The position numbers and the translations under genes are program-made. The notes under the pieces are model-generated. The model was not told the DNA's origin. It saw nothing but the letters and a program-made list of their open reading frames with translations, and made no database searches. Positions 23,014 to 28,354 of a DNA stretch of 28,354 nt are shown here, in pieces (within the stretch, counting starts at the first letter, position 1; each line of letters opens with the position of its first letter). The DNA is taken from contig JBBRBO010000037.1 in assembly GCA_038205805.1 (NCBI GenBank), positions 1 to 28,354 on the forward strand, read 5' to 3'. The DNA is from JBBSBY01 sp038205805. Its GTDB lineage: Bacteria; Desulfobacterota; Desulfomonilia; Desulfomonilales; Desulfomonilaceae.

Positions 23014-23754
23014 ATGCCGGAACAACGAGACTTCACCGACCTTACCAAAGAGGAACTGCTTCAGATTGTTCACCTCATGTTCGGGAACATTTTGACCCAT
23101 TACGGGATGTGGTTCACCCAAACAACTCTCAAACATGGAGGGGAATCAGCCTTAAAGATCGAGAGCCGAGTTTTTCCCCCTTATTTCAAGATTATGACGA
23201 AGCGCCTTGCGCCTCACTTGGGCTTGAAAATGGAGGGAGATGCCTTGGAGGTCCTTGCAAACAAGGATTCCGCTGCGCTCATCGAATTAATCCACGACAT
23301 GACGAAGGTGTGGCTGGCGGGTGACGGAATCTGGTTTCAGGGTGTGGAAAAGGAATACGACATGCAGTCCGCCAAGAACGTGAACGACGCATGTTGGTTC
23401 GATTTCGCCCCATACGAGGCGTACCGGCTCAAGAAGCTGGTGGGGGAAGACGGTGGCCCGATGGAAACCTTGGCGGCCGCCCTGAAGCTTCGCCCCTATT
23501 CGGCTCTGAATGGGTGCGCCATTGAAAAGGAGGCGCCCAACGTCCTCACCTTCGAGATGTTGAATTGTCGAGTTCAAAGCGCTAGACGAAGAAAGAACAT
23601 GGAAGATTATCCTTGCAAAACCGGTGGTTTCGTCGAGCATTCACGCTTTGCTTACCAGATCGACCCACGATTGAAGACCGACTGTGTGCGATGCCCACCG
23701 GATCCCATGACGACGGACCAATTCTGTAAATGGCGATTCACGCTGGAGGGGTAG
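23014..23754 (+). CDS. DUF6125 family cytosolic protein
   Basis: The 246-residue protein has a helical N-terminal half (LTKEELLQIVHLMFGNILTH and onward) and a conserved C-terminal core with CRVQSARRRKNMEDYPCK, then GGFVEHSRFAYQIDPR, CVRCPPDP and a last CKWRF. Cys185, Cys201, Cys224, Cys227 and Cys238 give a spaced Cys set that could bind metal. I recall this pattern from the DUF6125 family, which is common in anaerobic Desulfobacterota and Clostridia; no activity has been proven to my knowledge. ATG 23014 has AAGGAG six bases upstream. It stands alone, followed by a hairpin. Confidence 0.8.
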   Translation: MPEQRDFTDLTKEELLQIVHLMFGNILTHYGMWFTQTTLKHGGESALKIESRVFPPYFKIMTKRLAPHLGLKMEGDALEVLANKDSAALIELIHDMTKVWLAGDGIWFQGVEKEYDMQSAKNVNDACWFDFAPYEAYRLKKLVGEDGGPMETLAAALKLRPYSALNGCAIEKEAPNVLTFEMLNCRVQSARRRKNMEDYPCKTGGFVEHSRFAYQIDPRLKTDCVRCPPDPMTTDQFCKWRFTLEG

Positions 23755-23775
23755 CGACTATTCATTTTAAGACGT

Positions 23776-23813
23776 ACTTGGGGATAATTCCTTGACCAAG
23801 GACTTCCCCAAGT
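23776..23813. terminator. hairpin between convergent DUF6125 and GIY-YIG genes
   Basis: ACTTGGGG (23776-23783) pairs with CCCCAAGT (23806-23813), and CCTTG (23790-23794) pairs with CAAGG (23797-23801) inside. It lies 21 bp after the DUF6125 stop and 93 bp before the 3' end of the opposite gene, so it may serve both. No T-run. Same GGGG/CCCC plan as the other 3' hairpins here. Confidence 0.55.
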
Positions 23814-23905
23814 CCTCCGTTGATGCTCGTTAAAAACAATTATACAAATGAAAATGGTAAATCCCATGATGCTTGTCGCTTACAAACTACAATATGCCGC
23901 TCTGT

Positions 23906-24685
23906 TCACAATTTATTATTAAGTGCGTCATCCATAGCTTGTCTTAACATTTTTTTGCGGATTTCCGGATCCTGCTTTTGAATGTACTCCATTGAGGATA
24001 AGTCATCGCCGCGCTTGCGGTTTTGACGCGGCTCGAGAGCCTCGATTAGAATTGCTTCGAGTCCTGGCAGGAGTATTGCTGTATTAAAACTGTCTTTCAT
24101 AGTTCCAAGTTGACCGTTATCATTGACAGGTTTCACCCCAAACCAGGAAAAACGATCCCAGCGGGTTGCATGTCGATCAAGCGTATGCTCGTAAAGTCTT
24201 TTTCCAAGGGGTCGGTCGGTAGCTCGACCTACGTAAATCACCTCTCGTCCGTCATACAATAAATAAATACCGATCTGGGTGGAGAAATCGACAGGCGTAG
24301 CTCCGGGTTCTTGCATACCCAGTAGTTTTGTACTGTTTCCCCATTCTATATTCTCCCGGCGCCAGAAAATTCCGAAGGAACTGATTATGTTAGTTTGTTC
24401 CTCTTCATTTTCGTCTGCACTACTCAACTCCAAAGGTTGGCTAATGGCCGCCTTTTGTTTCCAAATGTAAAGGCCGCGTCCAATTCTAACAAAGGGGCTC
24501 GCTTCACCGTCATTTTTAATGGAGGTGGACAGAATACCCGCTACGGTAGTGTTGGGAGTAGCCCCCAGATTGGTTCGAAGACCATCTTCGATAATTTTCT
24601 GAGTGATAGCGTTATAGTCCAAAGCCCCAGGCTCTTCCTGGAGAACTCTTTCGATAGCCGCGCGCCAGGGGAGGTCTCTCGGCAT
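23906..24685 (-). CDS. HARE-HTH-like domain fused to a GIY-YIG nuclease domain
   Basis: Residues about 4-76 look like a winged-helix HARE-HTH domain: WRAAIERVLQEEPGALDYNA, then TVAGILSTSIKNDGEASPFV and GRGLYIW, the usual closing strand. After an acidic linker (88-97), residues about 137-225 form a GIY-YIG domain with GIYLLY (139-144), YVGRATDRPLGKRLYEH (151-167, Arg154 and Arg163), Glu210 and Asn222. HARE-HTH domains are known in restriction and chromatin proteins, and GIY-YIG domains in homing and restriction nucleases, so a DNA-cleaving or damage-related role fits; no methyltransferase is nearby. ATG 24685 has AAGGAG seven bases upstream. The gene looks more AT-rich than its neighbours and abuts a pstS remnant, suggesting acquisition. 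Catalytic activity is inferred from motifs. Confidence 0.78.
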   Translation of the reverse strand: MPRDLPWRAAIERVLQEEPGALDYNAITQKIIEDGLRTNLGATPNTTVAGILSTSIKNDGEASPFVRIGRGLYIWKQKAAISQPLELSSADENEEEQTNIISSFGIFWRRENIEWGNSTKLLGMQEPGATPVDFSTQIGIYLLYDGREVIYVGRATDRPLGKRLYEHTLDRHATRWDRFSWFGVKPVNDNGQLGTMKDSFNTAILLPGLEAILIEALEPRQNRKRGDDLSSMEYIQKQDPEIRKKMLRQAMDDALNNKL

Positions 24686-24809
24686 AGTGGTACTCCTTAA
24701 ATACGTCCAGTAGAGTCGTATCTATCAATACCAACGTATGAATTCTACACATGTGGAAAAGTTCGTGCAAGGCATTATAGTCATCCGCGGTGAACCTTGC
24801 GGTTACTTC

Positions 24810-25079
24810 GGCTCCGGAGAAATCTTTGACCCAAAGTTCGCGCACCAGGCCAAACACCTTCGACGGTAGTGGGATGTAGTGGAGATCTTTTGCGGACTCA
24901 GACCCGTTGTTCAGGCGCCAATCGAAGAACTTGATTACCGCTTTATTCTGCTCAGGACTGGTGTGTTCTTTATTCAACAGTATGTACGAAGCGCCCGCTA
25001 TGGGCCAACTATCGGCGCCGGGTTGGTCCGTCAATACCATAAGAAGCCCGTTGGATATCGGCCAATGAAATATTTTCAC
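24810..25079 (-). pseudogene. truncated pstS (C-terminal remnant of the phosphate-binding protein)
   Basis: From about residue 5 of a frame starting at GTG 25079 the peptide reads as the last quarter of PstS. SNGLLMVLTDQPGADSWPIA, then YILLNKEHTSPEQNKAVIKF with FDW and IPLPSKVFGLVRELW match the E. coli C-terminal pattern (WPITSTTFILIHKDQ, VLKFFDWAYKTG, YASLPDSVV). The N-terminal three quarters with the signal peptide and first phosphate loop are missing. Homology ends near 24820 and the frame runs on into unrelated sequence that overlaps the start of the GIY-YIG gene to 24612. No pstCAB genes are nearby. It cannot bind phosphate as a periplasmic protein and is best read as the scar of a deletion or insertion. 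Confidence 0.7.
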
Positions 25080-25172
25080 CCCTCGTCATATTTTCACAAA
25101 GAGTGCGTATGGTAGTTAGGAAGCTGAATTTGTGTGATATTCCGGTGGCGCATGAATGTTTCGGTCACTGGA

Positions 25173-25190
25173 GTGGATCATCCCATCCAC
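25173..25190 (+). promoter_or_regulatory. small stem-loop upstream of the ABC exporter gene
   Basis: GTGGAT (25173-25178) and ATCCAC (25185-25190) form a perfect 6-bp stem with a six-base loop, 58 bases before ATG 25249. No clear -35/-10 pair accompanies it. It may be a leader structure or a regulator site. Confidence 0.25.
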
Positions 25191-25248
25191 ATTACCGTTC
25201 AGCCACGTCCGCGCAGGACCGACAGTCGGTTCGCGTCGTGGAGTAACG

Positions 25249-27129
25249 ATGGTCAACACGAAACATGGCGGAAACATTGCTGCTTTCAAACATTATGTCG
25301 AGGATGTTTTCAAGAGCGCGGGGCTCCGCGGCGGCTTAGCCGTAGCGGCCCTTATAGTTGTGGGGTTAACCGAAGGCGTCGGCCTCTTGATGCTGATTCC
25401 CTTCTTGCAATTAATCGGCGTGGGTGATTCGGCGCCCACAGGCGTTGTGGCCTTCATCGGCCGCGTGTGGGGCTGGTCCGGATTGCCGTTAACGCTACCC
25501 GCCGTCCTGTTGGTGTATGCGGTTATCGTAAGCCTCTACGCTGCGGCTCAACGGTGGTCCACGTTGTTGAATTCCCGGACCGCCCACGCCTTTACGCGCG
25601 GTTTACGAAACCGGCTGTTTGAAGCGCTGGCTCGTATGCAGTGGCTGGACTTTACTCGCATGAAGAGCGCGGAGATTTATCATGTGCTGACCACAAACCT
25701 TACGGCAATCGACAACGGCGTGTATTCGCTGTTCGCGCTCATCAGCATGATCTTCATCATGGCTGTTCGGATAGCGATAGCTTTTGCTCTGTCCGTGCCG
25801 ATGACCGTCACGGCGCTGGTCGGCTCGGCCTTATTGCTTCTGGTGTTGCGTCCACTCAATAGACAGTCGTATACACTGGGTGAGGAATGGCGCTCGACCA
25901 TGAGTTCGCTGTTCGGCGTCCTCGGGGAGCACCTTGGCGCCATGAAGCTCGCCAAGAGTTACGGCGCCGAGGGCCGTCACGTCGAGAGCTTTCAATCTTT
26001 GAGCGTAGATCTCGAGAACCAGGCGAACAAGTTTGCAGGGATACTCGCCACCACTCAAATGTTTTACGAGATCGGAGCGGTCGCTATCCTGGGCCTGTTC
26101 TTTTATGTGGCGGTGGCCGTATTGCAAATGCCCGCTGCAAAGCTCTTAATCATGGTTTTTCTCTTCGCCGGAATTATTCCGCAAGTATCGTGGATGCAAC
26201 GAGCGTGGCAAGGTCAGGTCAACATGCTACCCGCTTACAATGCAGCCCTTGACATGGAAACGCGTTTACGGAGGGCGGAAGAATCTTTGCCTGAAGCCAA
26301 TGTGCCACAGCTGAACTTGACGCGAAACCTGGAATTTCGCGACGTAACCTTCCGGTATGATGCGGAAGAAGGGGCGCCGATCATTGACGCCATGAACTTA
26401 ATTCTACCGGCGTCCAAGAACATAGTAATACTAGGACCGTCGGGCGGTGGAAAAAGCACCTTTGCTGATCTTTTAATGGGATTGCTCAAACCCGATGCGG
26501 GCGAAATCCTTATTGACGGAGCGGCGCTCGAGGAGAATTTGCTCCATAGCTGGCGCAGATCGGTGGCCTACGTTCCACAGGAGAGTGTGCTATTCCACGC
26601 CACACTCAAAGAGAACCTACTGTGGGCCGCTCCGGAAGCAACGGATGAAGAAATCCACGCAGCCCTACGCATGGCCGCGGCGGACGAGTTCGTGAACAGA
26701 TTACCCGAGGGACTGAATACCGTAGTTGGCGATCGGGGTATGCGCATTTCCGGAGGTGAACGCCAGAGAGTCGCTTTGGCAAGGGCCATTCTCCGCAAAC
26801 CCGCGCTCCTGCTGCTGGATGAGGCGACCAGCCAGTTGGATCGTGAAAACGAGAAGCGAATCATCGAGGCCTTGGATGCGCTCAGAGGAAGCACGACCGT
26901 CGTGTTCATTTCCCACAGGCTTTCGGCGCTTCGGTGCGCGGATCAAATTGTTGTGGTAGATCGAGGCCGCGTTGTGGAATCAGGCACGTACGAAGAACTC
27001 GCCGGAAATGTTCACGGACGCTTTCGATCCATTCTGTCACTTGAGCAGCGTGGGACCGGCGATCAAGAGGCTGCGGAAGGTAGAATCTCGCCCCAAGAGA
27101 TCACGCGCCTCACCGCTGTAAACGAATAG
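25249..27129 (+). CDS. ABC exporter, fused permease and ATPase (MsbA/multidrug-lipid type half-transporter)
   Basis: The 626-residue protein has an N-terminal six-helix exporter domain (first helices in about residues 27-57 and 75-105) and a C-terminal ATPase from about 365: Walker A GPSGGGKST from 396, Q-loop VPQES, signature ISGGERQR (500-507), Walker B LLLLDEATSQLD (Asp524, Glu525) and H-loop His556. The signature starts with Ile and ends with Glu instead of LSGGQ, a tolerated variant. It should act as a homodimer in the inner membrane to flip a lipid or expel a small molecule. ATG 25249 has GGAG five bases upstream; a longer in-frame start at 25156 adds 31 residues without a ribosome site. 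No partner gene is present, so the substrate is unknown. Confidence 0.92.
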   Translation: MVNTKHGGNIAAFKHYVEDVFKSAGLRGGLAVAALIVVGLTEGVGLLMLIPFLQLIGVGDSAPTGVVAFIGRVWGWSGLPLTLPAVLLVYAVIVSLYAAAQRWSTLLNSRTAHAFTRGLRNRLFEALARMQWLDFTRMKSAEIYHVLTTNLTAIDNGVYSLFALISMIFIMAVRIAIAFALSVPMTVTALVGSALLLLVLRPLNRQSYTLGEEWRSTMSSLFGVLGEHLGAMKLAKSYGAEGRHVESFQSLSVDLENQANKFAGILATTQMFYEIGAVAILGLFFYVAVAVLQMPAAKLLIMVFLFAGIIPQVSWMQRAWQGQVNMLPAYNAALDMETRLRRAEESLPEANVPQLNLTRNLEFRDVTFRYDAEEGAPIIDAMNLILPASKNIVILGPSGGGKSTFADLLMGLLKPDAGEILIDGAALEENLLHSWRRSVAYVPQESVLFHATLKENLLWAAPEATDEEIHAALRMAAADEFVNRLPEGLNTVVGDRGMRISGGERQRVALARAILRKPALLLLDEATSQLDRENEKRIIEALDALRGSTTVVFISHRLSALRCADQIVVVDRGRVVESGTYEELAGNVHGRFRSILSLEQRGTGDQEAAEGRISPQEITRLTAVNE

Positions 27130-27403
27130 GTCAACAATCGCCCTGCGAATGGGATGTCATGGGAGCAGTGGTTCCCCTCTCCTGTCCTCAAAACGACCGA
27201 TTCTCTATTTCAGCCGCCGTTCTCTCCTTACATAGGCGGTAAGGGAAAGGCGTATCTCGCTCGGTATAGCATGTCGTGCTATTTACTCGAGTAGCAATTC
27301 GCGGAAGAACAGCTATTCCCCAAAAGAAGAATCGTCGCGCAAAGTGACATCATGACCTTTCAGTAGCTACTGAGGAACGGTGAAAACAGTATTTTGCTGA
27401 AAT
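27130..27403. other. intergenic stretch after the ABC exporter
   Basis: There is no credible gene. It has a small ATAGCA-TGTCG-TGCTAT stem (27266-27282), and CCGCC...GGCGG arms near 27220-27235 that could be a weak terminator for the ABC gene. No T-run follows either. Confidence 0.45.
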
Positions 27404-27454
27404 GGCTATTGACGGAAAGCTCGAAACATTCTAACATTCCTTGTTTCAATAGCC
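27404..27454 (+). promoter_or_regulatory. promoter of the Lys-rich protein gene inside an inverted repeat
   Basis: TTGACG (27409-27414) and TAACAT (27432-27437) are exactly 17 bp apart, matching five and four of six consensus bases. An 8-bp perfect inverted repeat, GGCTATTG (27404-27411) and CAATAGCC (27447-27454), has its left arm over the -35 and its right arm at the expected transcription start. A dimeric regulator binding both arms would block the promoter; otherwise the arms are coincidental. Confidence 0.45.
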
Positions 27455-27469
27455 TGCGAGGAGTAGTCG

Positions 27470-27859
27470 ATGCCGTCAAAAACCATGGAAACCCGCGACA
27501 TGCAGAAGAAAGAATCTGCGCAACAAATGGAAGTGCGCATGAGCACGCTTCGAGAACGCGGGCTTTCAGATCAGCAGATCGCCAAAGATCCCAAGATCAA
27601 ACAGATCAAGGCCAAGCTAAAACAGATTAAGAAAGCCGTGGCGAGCATACAAGCAAAAGATGATCTGGAGAAAAAACTCGAAGAGAGAAAACAACAACGT
27701 ATAGCAGACGAAGCTGCGAAAAAAGCGGCGGCTCTAGCGACGGACAAAAAAATCCGTAAGAAAGCTGTCGAGGAACCCGCTCCCGCGGGAAAGAAAAAAG
27801 GCGCAGCTAAAGCCCCTGCAAAACCGGGAGCTAAACCCGACGCAAAGAAAAAGAAGTAA
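27470..27859 (+). CDS. small basic Lys/Ala-rich coiled-coil protein (129 aa)
   Basis: The product starts with a helical region (about 1-75) in which RGLSDQQIAKDPKIKQIKAK and later repeats suggest a coiled coil. It ends in a Lys/Ala/Pro tail (KKGAAKAPAKPGAKPDAKKK) of the kind found in histone-H1-like and other nucleic-acid-binding tails. There is no signal peptide or membrane helix. The central DLEKKLEERKQQ segment supports a long charged helix. A role in binding DNA, RNA or ribosomes is possible from charge alone; I do not recognise a named family. ATG 27470 has GAGGAG six bases upstream and a good promoter, and a strong hairpin follows the stop, so this is a genuine single-gene unit. Confidence 0.75.
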   Translation: MPSKTMETRDMQKKESAQQMEVRMSTLRERGLSDQQIAKDPKIKQIKAKLKQIKKAVASIQAKDDLEKKLEERKQQRIADEAAKKAAALATDKKIRKKAVEEPAPAGKKKGAAKAPAKPGAKPDAKKKK

Positions 27860-27892
27860 TCTCGCTATTGCGGTGTTGTTGCTGTACCAATG

Positions 27893-27914
27893 CGGAGGAG
27901 CGCCGGCTCCTCCG
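27893..27914. terminator. perfect 9-bp hairpin after the Lys-rich protein gene
   Basis: CGGAGGAGC (27893-27901) and GCTCCTCCG (27906-27914) form a perfect GC-rich stem with a four-base loop, 33 bp after the stop at 27859. There is no T-run, but the position and stability fit a 3' end. Confidence 0.55.
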
Positions 27915-28354
27915 AGTACCTGTCTCCCATTGAGCATTCGGCGCGGTCCTTCAGCGTAGCTGCTTGGATTGAGGAGCCCACGAGAGCCAAGTTGTCTCGG
28001 AACGCACTACCCCTACTTGTGCAGTGCGCCGTGGGGAAGATGCGCCTAATTTTGGAACTCGTTGCGTTTCGTCGTACGGTTTGCCGATCAAGACCGCACA
28101 CCGCATCTTTCTTTTCGAATCAGCCGTTTCCTTCCTTAGAAGCATTGAATTCCCACTGTTGAAGTACTATATGTTGGTAATGCGTACTCAACGCTAACGG
28201 TCGAGTCATTTTCACTACGCGGAAATTTTACTCGTTCTGTTAAGAAAGAGAGGCCTGATGCCTGTTATTTCCGGGTAGACTCAAAGCCTCGACACAACAG
28301 ATCACGACATCACCTTTATCTTACAACGATAGGACAACGCCCTTATGGACGTAT
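27915..28354. other. gene-free stretch at the right edge, possible gene start at 28345
   Basis: No frame is convincing in 27915-28340. At the edge an ATG (28345-28347) follows AGGA by about ten bases and could begin a rightward gene outside the window (Met-Asp-Val...). That is too little to call. No repeat copy, hairpin cluster or clear promoter was seen here. Confidence 0.4.

Overview
The window looks like chromosomal DNA of an anaerobic Desulfobacterota-type bacterium (the old Deltaproteobacteria, near Desulfomonile or Syntrophobacter). This is an inference from gene content: a YeiH-type transporter end, a CstA carrier, a DUF6125 protein, a membrane protein ending in the CxxC/CxxC domain common in that phylum, and many intergenic imperfect hairpins and dispersed repeats. 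Genes are of moderate to high GC. The intergenic blocks around 16.1-16.4, 18.6-18.8 and 19.4-19.6 kb and the GIY-YIG gene near 24 kb look more AT-rich. No rRNA, tRNA, CRISPR array, IS element or phage gene was seen.

Left part (1-12.6 kb). The end of a membrane transporter and a small membrane protein read rightwards into two hairpins. They converge on a leftward two-gene operon: an unusual TetR-family regulator overlapping by 4 bp (ATGA) a single 3655-residue megasynthase. The megasynthase carries, in order, two NMO/PfaD-like flavin domains, KS, AT, a second unusual KS, three tandem ACPs, KR, dehydratase and its own phosphopantetheinyl transferase. All three ACPs have Thr where the phosphopantetheine-bearing Ser is expected. 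This is the most remarkable item in the window.

Middle part (12.6-18.3 kb). A multi-pass membrane protein with a C-terminal four-Cys domain is followed, on the other strand, by a shikimate-pathway operon (fused aroK-aroB, then overlapping aroQ) with a good promoter and a structured leader, and by cstA with hairpin terminators.

Gene-poor part (18.3-20.5 kb). About 2.2 kb has no convincing protein gene. It holds copies of a dispersed repeat of about 150 bp and a near-consensus promoter followed by several hairpins, a candidate non-coding RNA.

Right part (20.5-28.4 kb). Rightward genes encode an FAD/NAD(P) oxidoreductase, YjbQ and RNase HI (overlapping pair), a DUF6125 protein, an MsbA-like ABC exporter and a Lys/Ala-rich basic protein. 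Between the DUF6125 and ABC genes lies a leftward gene with a HARE-HTH-like domain joined to a GIY-YIG nuclease domain, directly downstream of a truncated pstS remnant. This looks like an insertion or deletion scar.
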